Of a stretch of DNA of 10,092 nt, positions 1 through 6,104 are shown in pieces. Both the position numbers and the translations under genes were made by a program. Origin of the DNA: Magnetaquiglobus sp039908105. Its GTDB lineage: Bacteria > Pseudomonadota > Magnetococcia > Magnetococcales > Magnetaquicoccaceae. Where the stretch lies: the NCBI GenBank assembly GCA_039908105.1, contig JAMOBI010000103.1:1-10092 (forward strand), given 5' to 3'. The stretch's first letter is position 1. Every line of letters begins with the position of its first letter. Under the pieces are notes generated by a model. The model did not search any database, was not told the DNA's origin, and saw only the letters and a program-made list of their open reading frames with translations.

Positions 1-380
1 ACGCGCCGCAAAAATTCCATGGCCACCGAAGCCTTGATGTGCGCCAGACAGATGCCGTACCCGGCCTTGTCGGTGACCACGATGGAGAAGAGTTTCACGG
101 AGTTGCTCAACTGCGCCAAGGGTTCGTCCTTGAGATAGCCCAGCTCCATCAACCCTTCGGGCGTACCGCTCACCGCCGGCGGATAGGCGTTGCGATCCCG
201 GTAGTAGTTGAGACAGGCACGACTCAAGACGTAGAACATCCCCAACAACACGGTCAGTTTGTCGGGCGGCATCTCATCCTGAATCGAGGCCTCGCGCATG
301 ACGCGCAGCTTCAGGAGGAACCAGAAAAGCGCGCTCAAAAAGAGTGAAATGAAGAAAACCGTCAGAATCGAATGGTCCAT
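1..380 (-). CDS. Membrane-anchored, pseudopilin-like hypothetical protein (partial, 3' end outside window)
   Basis: The minus strand is open from an ATG at 380 to the window edge, giving 126 codons with no stop. The protein starts with a hydrophobic segment (about residues 4-22, ILTVFFISLFLSALFWFLL) followed by a basic residue patch, so it is probably an inner-membrane signal anchor facing the periplasm. A soluble part follows with a helix and the stretch NYYRDRNAYPPAVSGTPEG, then GYLKDEP. A single N-terminal helix followed by Tyr-Tyr, Tyr-Pro and a 'GYL..P' turn recalls type II secretion or type IV pilin-like proteins, but no prepilin peptidase motif is visible, so this is only a resemblance. 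An in-frame ATG at 428 would add 16 residues (MKILSGVTPPAWIKTA). Neither start has a clear ribosome site. I prefer 380 because it puts the hydrophobic segment at the terminus. It is divergent from tusA. Function unknown. Confidence 0.6.
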   Translation of the reverse strand, partial: MDHSILTVFFISLFLSALFWFLLKLRVMREASIQDEMPPDKLTVLLGMFYVLSRACLNYYRDRNAYPPAVSGTPEGLMELGYLKDEPLAQLSNSVKLFSIVVTDKAGYGICLAHIKASVAMEFLRR

Positions 381-528
381 GGCCGTTTTTATCCAGGCTG
401 GAGGGGTGACTCCAGAGAGGATTTTCATGGCGCGTGCCAGATTTTCACTTGTCGATAAGAAAAAATTGTTTGCAACCCGTGCCAATGCCATTCACGCTTC
501 AGTGACTCAAACCCGGAGGAAACAGATC

Positions 529-753
529 ATGGCTGATATCACCCTCGACGCCAAGGGACTCAACTGCCCGCTCCCCATCCTGCGTGCCAAGAAAGCCCTC
601 AAGGACATGACATCCGGACAGATCCTCGCCATCGAGGCCACGGATCCCGGTTCGGCCAAGGATTTCGAGTCGTTCTGCACGCAGACCGGCAATGAGATGG
701 TCAAGGCGTCGGAAGCGGGTGGCGTCTTCTATTATGAAATCCGCAAGCCCTGA
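529..753 (+). CDS. tusA: TusA-family sulfur carrier protein
   Basis: This 74-residue protein has the usual length and layout of the TusA/YeeD/SirA family. The family-defining CPxP motif is present as Cys13-Pro-Leu-Pro just after the first strand (LDAKGLNCPLPI). Cys13 is the expected persulfide-carrying residue, and a second Cys lies at position 50 (SFCTQTG). TusA proteins accept sulfane sulfur from cysteine desulfurases or rhodaneses and pass it to partners in tRNA thiolation, molybdenum cofactor metabolism or dissimilatory sulfur oxidation. The start is set by a good Shine-Dalgarno sequence (CGGAGGA at 514-520) eight bases before the ATG. The reading frame stays open upstream to 298, but that extension is not protein-like for this family. 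A DsrE-like gene follows after 25 bases and is probably co-transcribed, which favours a role in sulfur trafficking. No rhodanese or Dsr genes are seen in the window. Confidence 0.9.
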   Translation: MADITLDAKGLNCPLPILRAKKALKDMTSGQILAIEATDPGSAKDFESFCTQTGNEMVKASEAGGVFYYEIRKP

Positions 754-778
754 TCATCGACCGAGGAGTTATTAAAAG

Positions 779-1246
779 ATGGCGCAAAAACGACTGGCGA
801 TCATCGCCACCAAGGGTACACTGGACTTCGCCTATCCGCCGTTGATCCTGGCCACCACGGCAGCGGCTCTGGACTATGAAGTCACCATCTTCTGGACCTT
901 CTATGGTTTGCAGGTTCTAAAGAAGAATCGCAATCTGAAGATCTCCCCGCTCGGCAATCCCGCCATGCCGATGCCGGTTCCCATGCCGGTGTTGGTGCAG
1001 GCGTTGCCGGGCATGGAGAGCATGGCGACCATCATGATGAAACAGAAGATGGCTGGCAAGGGTGTGGCCTCCATCGACGATCTGATGGAGATGGCCATTG
1101 AGTCGGAAGTCAAGATGATCGCCTGTCAAATGACTGTCGATCTGTTCGATTTCAAGCACGAGGAGTTGATCGACGGCCTGGAGTATGCGGGTGCTGCCCG
1201 TTTCTTTGAGGTGGCTCAGGCAGCGGATATCGTGCTGTTCATTTGA
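779..1246 (+). CDS. DsrE/DsrF/DrsH-like sulfurtransferase-type protein
   Basis: The 155-residue protein looks like the DsrE superfamily branch often annotated as DsrE2/DsrE3 or 'peroxiredoxin family'. It begins with KRLAIIATKGTLDFAYPPLI, a beta strand followed by a helix of the Rossmann-like fold. A hydrophobic stretch follows (about residues 20-45, including ALDYEVTIFWTFYGLQVL). Near the end is the conserved strand-cysteine-turn KMIACQMTVDLF, in which Cys116 is the likely sulfur-binding residue. Family members receive or donate persulfide to TusA and rhodanese partners. The central Met/Pro-rich stretch (NPAMPMPVPMPVLVQ) is typical of this branch. Ribosome site: GAGGAG upstream of the ATG. 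It sits 25 bases behind tusA on the same strand, consistent with a two-gene operon. The stop is followed within about 30 bases by repeat copy A. The exact subfamily (E2 or E3) is not decided here. Confidence 0.8.
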   Translation: MAQKRLAIIATKGTLDFAYPPLILATTAAALDYEVTIFWTFYGLQVLKKNRNLKISPLGNPAMPMPVPMPVLVQALPGMESMATIMMKQKMAGKGVASIDDLMEMAIESEVKMIACQMTVDLFDFKHEELIDGLEYAGAARFFEVAQAADIVLFI

Positions 1247-1275
1247 TGAACCCGCACCGTTCTAAAACCGCACTT

Positions 1276-1521
1276 AAACCGCACTCAGCTTGGAATGTGT
1301 AGTTTTTATTAGTGAAAAAAAAGAGAGGGTCTGGGAGATTCCTCTCCCAGGGTTTTGCTTTTGACTTTAGCGCGCTCTTTACAAGAAGCATTTTTCGCGT
1401 TTTTTGCGAAAAATGCGCCGCGTGCCGCCTTCGCGAGCATCGTTTCCGTTTTTTGGAAACGATGCTCGCATCTTGCACGCGGCCTTGCAGAAAACCAAGC
1501 ATCCCAAAACAGGTGCGGTTT
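1276..1521 (+). repeat. Structured non-coding repeat, copy A (subfamily 1)
   Basis: First of five related copies. Order in plus orientation: left terminal inverted repeat (AAACCGCAC at 1276-1284, itself a tandem duplicate of 1265-1273), a purine tract (A8 then GAGAGGG), hairpin 1 at 1331-1350 (stem CTGGGAGA, loop TTCC), a TTTTGM hexamer tract (2 units), hairpin 2 at 1388-1416 (11-bp stem GCATTTTTCGC, 7-nt loop), hairpin 3 at 1433-1469 (15-bp stem GCGAGCATCGTTTCC, loop GTTTTTT), and the right terminal repeat GTGCGGTTT ending at 1521. The termini also share TTGG and ATG at matching offsets. The right end overlaps the stop codon of the ABC ATPase gene. No protein family is recognisable. A MITE-like non-autonomous element, a 3'-end RNA structure, or both are possible. 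Confidence 0.85.
1331..1350 (-). terminator. Hairpin 1 of copy A, intrinsic terminator for minus-strand transcripts
   Basis: Read on the minus strand, an 8-bp GC-rich stem (CTGGGAGA pairing with TCTCCCAG) is followed by ACCCTCTC and then T8 (complement of the A run at 1314-1322). It would end transcripts coming from the ABC ATPase gene, whose stop is at 1520. The eight-base gap between stem and T run is longer than in a canonical terminator. Confidence 0.4.
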
Positions 1522-2149
1522 AGATATCAGGTGTTTGCATCGGCAACCGTTCGATTCGCTCGGCAAACAGGCCGGCACGCGCCGCACGGCTGGTGAATAC
1601 CACCGTGGCAGATCCGTATGCGCGACAAAATCCGTTCAACCGTTTGGCCAGATCGTTCTCCCCGTCATCGGATAAGGCATTGCCCGGTTCATCGAGCAAC
1701 AGCAGTCGTGGACGCAGGGCATACACCACCGCCATACCCACCCGGTAACGTTGTGCTGCGGAGAGGAGGTGCCAGCCGCGACCCCAATGCCGCGCATCGA
1801 CTCCGGCCAATTGCAGGGACTCTTCGACCCGCTCGGACAGGGCTTCCCCTTTCAGACCGCGCGCCGCTGGTGTCAACGCCACCTCTTCGTGCGGCGTGGC
1901 GCAGAGGAAACGCAGCTCCGGCACGCGAAACAGCAGGCCGCAATCCGTTGCATGCTGCCGGATCACTTCACCGGACTCCGGAGGTGTCAAACCGGCCATT
2001 ACGCGCATGAGCCGGCTTTTGCCAGCGGATTCGGGCGCCAGAATCGCCAGCCGTTCGCCAGCATGGACGGACAGATCGATCGATATCGACTCTTCGGAGA
2101 GCTGGATGCGAGCGGCACGCAGGGTGAGAAGGGGTTTGGAATCACTCAT
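1520..2149 (-). CDS. Lone ABC transporter ATP-binding protein, CbiO/EcfA-like, with degenerate motifs
   Basis: The 209-residue protein is a single ABC ATPase domain, a little short for the family. The part around residues 77-99 (VPELRFLCATPHEEVAL) resembles cobalt/energy-coupling-factor ATPases such as CbiO/EcfA. Walker A is APESAGKS (38-45), with Ala in place of the usual first Gly but with Gly43-Lys44-Ser45 kept. The Q-loop Gln is replaced by Arg75, the signature motif is LSAAQ (129-133) instead of LSGGQ, Walker B LLLLDE (149-154) is intact, and the H-loop His is replaced by Ser187 (VVFTSRAARA). ATP may still bind, but normal hydrolysis and cycling are doubtful. No permease or substrate-binding gene is nearby. 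The gene lies between two inverted copies of the repeat family: copy A overlaps its stop codon and copy B ends 31 bases before its ATG. The ribosome site is weak (AAGAAGAG, about 11 bases upstream). Confidence 0.75.
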   Translation of the reverse strand: MSDSKPLLTLRAARIQLSEESISIDLSVHAGERLAILAPESAGKSRLMRVMAGLTPPESGEVIRQHATDCGLLFRVPELRFLCATPHEEVALTPAARGLKGEALSERVEESLQLAGVDARHWGRGWHLLSAAQRYRVGMAVVYALRPRLLLLDEPGNALSDDGENDLAKRLNGFCRAYGSATVVFTSRAARAGLFAERIERLPMQTPDI

Positions 2150-2180
2150 TTATATCGCAACTCTTCTTTAAGAAGCGTCA

Positions 2181-2410
2181 TTTTCTGCAAGGCCGTGTGC
2201 AAACTGCGAGCATCGTTTCCAAAAAACGGAAACGATGCTCGCGAAGGCGGCGCGCGGCGCATTTTTCGCAAACACCGCGAAAAATGCTTCTTGTAAAGAG
2301 CGCGCTAAAGACAAAAGCAAAATCAAAAGCAAAACCCTGGGAGAGGAATCTCCCAGACCCTCTCTTTTTTTTCACCAGTCAAAGCTACACATCCCAAGCT
2401 GGGTGCAGTT
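2181..2410 (-). repeat. Structured non-coding repeat, copy B (subfamily 1)
   Basis: Same layout as copy A but inverted. In plus coordinates: hairpin 3 at 2206-2242 (15-bp stem identical to copy A, 7-nt loop), hairpin 2 at 2259-2287 (11-bp stem, loop AAACACC), a hexamer tract expanded to 4 TTTTGM units (minus strand), hairpin 1 at 2337-2356, then CTCTC and T8, and the outer end CCAGCTTGG/TGCAGTT at about 2393-2410. That outer end touches the stop codon of the histidine kinase gene (2410-2412). The inner end stops inside the tail shared with copy A (TTTTCTGCAAGGCCGTG), and no matching terminal repeat is seen there, so the copy may be truncated on the ABC-gene side. Confidence 0.85.
2337..2372 (+). 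terminator. Hairpin 1 of copy B with T tract (terminator-like, plus direction)
   Basis: CTGGGAGA-GGAA-TCTCCCAG (2337-2356) is followed by ACCCTCTC and a run of eight T (2365-2372). It points toward the histidine kinase gene, so in this place it would block antisense transcription into that gene rather than end it. Confidence 0.4.
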
Positions 2411-4332
2411 CAGACATTCTCACTCCTCTCCCTTCTCCCTGCCAACCGATACACCGCCTTCAGCAACGCCTGCGCCCGATAAGGCTTGGTCAAGAAAAGA
2501 TCCATGCCCGCAGCCAGTCCACGCGCCATCTCCTCCTGCAATGCCCCGGCACTCACCCCGAGAATCGGTACCTGCCTCACCACATCCCCCAACACCCCAT
2601 CACGAATCATGCGCGTGGTCACGATGCCATCCAACTCCGGCATCTGAACATCCATCAATACGATGTCATAACGCTCCCGACACAATATCTCCAACGCCTG
2701 ACGTCCATCCTCGGCCTGATCGACTCGATGACCCTCACGGCTCAGGATATGCCCGGCCAGAATGCGGTTGTCCTCCCCGTCGTCGACCACCAGAATCCGC
2801 AACGGCGCACAGCCGGTATCAATGATCGCGATCGTATCCGGCGTGCCGAAAATCCGCTCCATCGAATCGCATGGCTTGAAACGCGCCAGGAAATGAAATG
2901 CGCTGCCTTCTCCCAACCCCCGGCTCTCCAACCACAAACGCCCATGCATCATGGCAACCAGCTGCCGCGAGATGGTCAATCCCAACCCCACGCCGCCAAA
3001 ACGGCGCGTGGTGGAGAGATCGGCTTGACTGAAGCGATCGAAGATCAACTCCCGTTTCTCCTCGGGAACGCCCACGCCGGTATCGATGACGGTGAAATGC
3101 AGCGTGATCGGCCACTCCGGATCGGACGCCTCTTCGGAAATCCGCACACATACGCGAATCTCACCCTGTTCGGTGAACTTGATCGCATTGCCGACCAGAT
3201 TGAGCAGAATCTGGCGCACACGCAACGCATCGCCACACACGCACTCCGGGACCAGGGAATCGATTTCGTGCTGTAGGAGCAAACCCTTGCTCAAGGCCGG
3301 AGCATTGAGAATTTCACCAACCAGGATCACCACATCGCGCGGATTGAAGGCCGCCACTTCCAGCTGCAAGGCCCCGGCCTCGGCCTTGGAGAAATCCAGA
3401 ATGTCGTTCAACAAAGCCAGGAGCGAATGGCTGGAACGTTGGATGATTTCGACATACTGTCGCTGATCCAAACTCAACTCCGTGGCGGCCAACAGATCGG
3501 TCATGCCGATCATCCCGTTCATCGGGCTACGGATTTCGTGGCTGATGACCGCCAAAAAAGAGCTTTTGGCCTGATTGGCCGCCTCGGCAGCCTTGCGGGC
3601 CCGATCGAGTTCCGCCTGGCGCCGCAAGGCTGCATGAGACTCGCGGATGTCACCCCGCATTCCGTCCATGGCCGCAGCCAGCCGGCTCATTTCGTCGGCG
3701 CCGGGGATCAAAATGCGCGTCTCCAGATCGCCCTGTCCCAACGCCTTGGCATGCCGGTCGAGCAGGCGGATCGGATCGGTGACAATCTTTTTGAGCAGCA
3801 AAGAGAGTGAAAAACCAAGCGCGATGAAGATACCGAAGAATGCGGCAATCAATTGGCGCTCCCGCGAAGCAGCAGCCAGATCGGCATGACGGGTCAACAG
3901 TCCGATCTCCACCGTACCGATCGGTTCGGTATCAGCGGGCTCCACCAGCACATCGACGCGAAAGATCCGCACCGCACCGCTTTCGTTCAAGGAGAGTGAA
4001 TCGATGCTGTTGAGATCCGGGGCCTGGGCGATCACGCGACCATTGGCGTCTAAAATGCGCACGAAACCGACATCGTACTGGGTGCGGGTCAACCGTTTGA
4101 CATAGCCGGAAAGAACAACGTCATCGAGCGTGAGCAGCGGTTCGATGGAGAAGATCGCCGCTGCCTCGGCCAGTGCCGCTCCCTGGCGTTGGACGCGCTC
4201 CAACAGGGCGCGCTGTTCGGCGATCACGGCGTTCCAGCTGAGCAGCACCGTCGGGATGGCCAGCAGAAGCAGTGTCGTGCCGATCAGCTTGACATCCAGA
4301 CGCAATCGTTGCCAGAGCCGAATGAAGAACAT
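2410..4332 (-). CDS. Membrane-bound hybrid sensor histidine kinase with C-terminal receiver
   Basis: A 640-residue inner-membrane protein. TM helices lie at about 16-33 and 161-180, enclosing a roughly 125-residue periplasmic sensor region with no motif I recognise. Then come a HAMP region (about 181-235), a short coiled segment, and HisKA with phospho-acceptor His265 (VISHEIRSPMNGM). The ATPase domain shows an N box (LNLVGNAIKFTEQG), G1 (DTGVGVPEE), F box (FDRFSQAD) and G2 (GVGLGLT). A receiver domain (about 510-625) carries the acidic pair VVDDGEDN, phospho-acceptor Asp561 (VLMDVQMPELDG), SAG and LTKPY. Without a DNA-binding output or Hpt domain, it probably signals through a separate phosphotransfer protein or response regulator, none of which is in the window. 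I chose the ATG at 4332 (preceded by GAAAGAAAAGG). A TTG at 4380 or a GTG at 4347 with AGGTGGA upstream would lengthen the N-terminus by 16 or 5 residues. It is divergent from phaB, and its signal is unknown. Confidence 0.92.
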   Translation of the reverse strand: MFFIRLWQRLRLDVKLIGTTLLLLAIPTVLLSWNAVIAEQRALLERVQRQGAALAEAAAIFSIEPLLTLDDVVLSGYVKRLTRTQYDVGFVRILDANGRVIAQAPDLNSIDSLSLNESGAVRIFRVDVLVEPADTEPIGTVEIGLLTRHADLAAASRERQLIAAFFGIFIALGFSLSLLLKKIVTDPIRLLDRHAKALGQGDLETRILIPGADEMSRLAAAMDGMRGDIRESHAALRRQAELDRARKAAEAANQAKSSFLAVISHEIRSPMNGMIGMTDLLAATELSLDQRQYVEIIQRSSHSLLALLNDILDFSKAEAGALQLEVAAFNPRDVVILVGEILNAPALSKGLLLQHEIDSLVPECVCGDALRVRQILLNLVGNAIKFTEQGEIRVCVRISEEASDPEWPITLHFTVIDTGVGVPEEKRELIFDRFSQADLSTTRRFGGVGLGLTISRQLVAMMHGRLWLESRGLGEGSAFHFLARFKPCDSMERIFGTPDTIAIIDTGCAPLRILVVDDGEDNRILAGHILSREGHRVDQAEDGRQALEILCRERYDIVLMDVQMPELDGIVTTRMIRDGVLGDVVRQVPILGVSAGALQEEMARGLAAGMDLFLTKPYRAQALLKAVYRLAGRRERSENV

Positions 4333-4771
4333 GCCTTTTCTTTCTGTCACGCAAGATCCACCTGCCACTTTGGTTCCCAACTATGACACGCCCGGCCAGG
4401 ACAAAACAAGCGCGACGATAGACTGTCCCTTTGCAAATCGGCAAAAAAGAGGTAATGATCATAGGTTACCGCTTTCCGAATCCGGAATTGGAACAGAGCG
4501 CGGGAAACGGCTTCGACCCATTTGGGTGCCGATCTTTGCGGAATATCGGTTCGCAAAGCGGGCGTAGCGGTCGTGAAGGGTCAGAAGTGACCGTTTGAAC
4601 GCATAAAAAAATTGGCCGCGTCGTGCAACGGCGTTGGCTTGGTGGGCGTCCTGGCCGAGTAATTTTTTTTATGGCCATGGGTTTCAACCTGGGCGCGAAA
4701 GGCGGAATGGAACCAACCGCCAGAAGGATCGATCTTAGGGACAACCGGTAACGAACAAGGAGAATGGAAGC
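4333..4771. other. 439-bp divergent intergenic region rich in small inverted repeats
   Basis: No convincing gene lies between the kinase start (minus) and phaB (plus). The stretch holds four consecutive inverted repeats: ACCCA-TT-TGGGT near 4517-4528, CTTTGCG...CGCAAAG (4534-4540 and 4552-4558), GGTCA-GAAG-TGACC (4579-4592), and a longer one with AT arms (ATAAAAAAATTGGCC at 4603-4617 against GGCC...AATTTTTTTTAT at 4653-4672). The last ends in T8 and could act as a terminator for a short plus-strand transcript. Promoters for both flanking genes must lie here, but no clear -35/-10 pair was found. The open frames on the minus strand are low-complexity shadows. Confidence 0.4.
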
Positions 4772-5518
4772 ATGAGCGGAAAAGTTGCATTGGTGACGGG
4801 TGGCGCGGGTGGTATCGGTACGGACATCTGCCGGGCGTTGGTTCAAGAGGGCTATCGGGTGGTGACCACCTGTGCCCCGGTCTTCGAGTGTCCCAATCTC
4901 GACGCCTGGAAGCAGACCATGCGCGATGAGGGGCTGGATATCCCGGTCTATGAAGCGGATGTGGCTGATTTTGAATCCTGCAAGCAGGCGGTGGAGAAGA
5001 TCGAGGCCGAGGTCGGCCCGGTGGAAGTGCTGGTCAACTGCGCGGGCATCACCCGTGACAGCGTTTTGAAGAAGATGACTCCGGATCAGTGGAATCAGGT
5101 GATCGGCGTCAATCTGGACAGCGTCTTCAATGTCACCCGCCAGGTCTTTCCGGGCATGCTCGATCGCGGCTTTGGCCGGATCGTCAACATCGCCTCGATC
5201 AATGGCCGCAAGGGTCAGTTCGGTCAGGCCAACTACTCGGCGGCCAAGGCCGGCATGCACGGCTTCACCATGGCTGTGGCCCAGGAAGGGATCCGCAAGA
5301 ATGTCACCTGCAACACCATCAGCCCTGGCTACGTGGCGACAGAGATGGTGAAGAAAATCCGCGAGGATGTGCTGCAATCGATCATTGCCCAAATCCCGGC
5401 GGGTCGTCTGGCCGAGCCGTCGGAGATTGCGCGGGTCGTCGCTTTCCTGGCCTCCGAGAAGTCCGGATTCATCACTGGCGCCAACATCGACATCAACGGT
5501 GGCCAGTTCATTCACTGA
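4772..5518 (+). CDS. phaB: Acetoacetyl-CoA reductase (NADPH-dependent, PhaB type)
   Basis: A 248-residue short-chain dehydrogenase/reductase, the normal length for PhaB. It reduces acetoacetyl-CoA to (R)-3-hydroxybutyryl-CoA, the monomer for polyhydroxybutyrate, in the cytoplasm. The dinucleotide-binding motif TGGAGGIG is at 9-16, and NCAG follows strand 4 (LVNCAGITRDSVLKKM). The catalytic residues are Ser142 (NIASINGRKGQFGQ), Tyr155 and Lys159 (YSAAK). The segments 'GITRD..LKKM' and 'SINGRKGQFGQANY' are characteristic of PhaB rather than of FabG. The C-terminus (GANIDINGGQFIH) is also typical. AAGGAG lies upstream of the ATG. phaR follows after 119 bases on the same strand and the synthase genes lie further down, which supports a PHA role. 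FabG is the main alternative. No phaA thiolase is next to it. Confidence 0.93.
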   Translation: MSGKVALVTGGAGGIGTDICRALVQEGYRVVTTCAPVFECPNLDAWKQTMRDEGLDIPVYEADVADFESCKQAVEKIEAEVGPVEVLVNCAGITRDSVLKKMTPDQWNQVIGVNLDSVFNVTRQVFPGMLDRGFGRIVNIASINGRKGQFGQANYSAAKAGMHGFTMAVAQEGIRKNVTCNTISPGYVATEMVKKIREDVLQSIIAQIPAGRLAEPSEIARVVAFLASEKSGFITGANIDINGGQFIH

Positions 5519-5637
5519 TCACCCCCCTTTTGCGGGCGTGACGGCCTGTTCAACAGCTTGTTGCCGGGGAGGAATCGGTTGCTTCGGTTCCCTCCGGCTC
5601 TGCTTCGACCGGTCGTGAAAAGGAGAGGCTCTATTTT

Positions 5638-6093
5638 ATGGATGAGACCCCGGTTCGCATCATCAAAAAATACGCCAACCGACGCCTGTACGATACCGAG
5701 CAGTCGGCCTACATCACCCTGGACGGGGTACGCGATCTGGTCATGAATCGCATCCCGTTCCAGGTGGTCGACAATCGCACTGGCGCGGATCTGACCCGGC
5801 TGATCCTGTTGCAGATCATCAGCGAACAGGAGGACAAAGGCCGCCCGGTATTCGATTCCGACGCCCTGCAGATGATCATCCGCTTTTACGGCGATACCTT
5901 GCAGGAAGCGCTCGGCGAATGGATGAAACAGAGCCTGGACAGTTTCATGGCCCAAAAGAACATCTTCCAAAACGCGCCCGATCCTTTGAGTCTGATCAAC
6001 GAAATGGGGCGGCGCAACCTGGAGATGTGGCAATCCCTGCAAGGAAGCCTCCTCACCTTGACCCTCGGTTCCACACCCAAAAAGAAAGAGTAG
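5638..6093 (+). CDS. phaR: PHA synthesis transcriptional repressor PhaR
   Basis: The 151-residue protein matches the PhaR family (PHB/PHA accumulation regulator). The N-terminal DNA-binding region (about residues 5-65) contains the signature IIKKYANRRLYDTEQSAYIT followed by LDGVRDLV. A second region (about 65-115) holds FYGDTLQEALGEWMKQSL, typical of the PHB_acc domain that is thought to sense polymer. Family members bind PHA granules and repress phasin and sometimes synthase genes; when polymer accumulates they leave the DNA. AAGGAGAG is about ten bases before the ATG. It lies downstream of phaB and upstream of the phasin, and matching operator-like sequences occur at the phasin promoter (6769-6805). 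Repeat copy C starts 12 bases after the stop. The C-terminus ends in a lysine-rich tail. Confidence 0.93.
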   Translation: MDETPVRIIKKYANRRLYDTEQSAYITLDGVRDLVMNRIPFQVVDNRTGADLTRLILLQIISEQEDKGRPVFDSDALQMIIRFYGDTLQEALGEWMKQSLDSFMAQKNIFQNAPDPLSLINEMGRRNLEMWQSLQGSLLTLTLGSTPKKKE

Positions 6094-6104
6094 TGGGCCG
6101 ACAG

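Noticed and set aside
298..528. N-terminal extension of the tusA frame
   Set aside because: The extra 77 residues overlap the divergent gene, look non-coding, and the internal ATG at 529 has a strong ribosome site and gives the exact TusA family length.
2197..3276. 359-codon plus-strand frame running from repeat copy B into the kinase gene
   Set aside because: It is antisense to the ATPase and receiver domains of a well supported histidine kinase, and its composition is His/Gln/Pro-rich low complexity.
4333..4380. Longer start (TTG at 4380) for the histidine kinase
   Set aside because: It lacks a good ribosome site and adds a polar 16-residue stretch before the expected short cytoplasmic leader; the ATG at 4332 is more natural, though the GTG at 4347 remains possible.
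4466..5515. 349-codon open frame on the minus strand opposite phaB
   Set aside because: It covers phaB almost fully, has skewed composition and no recognisable motif, and would need to start inside the 3' end of phaB.
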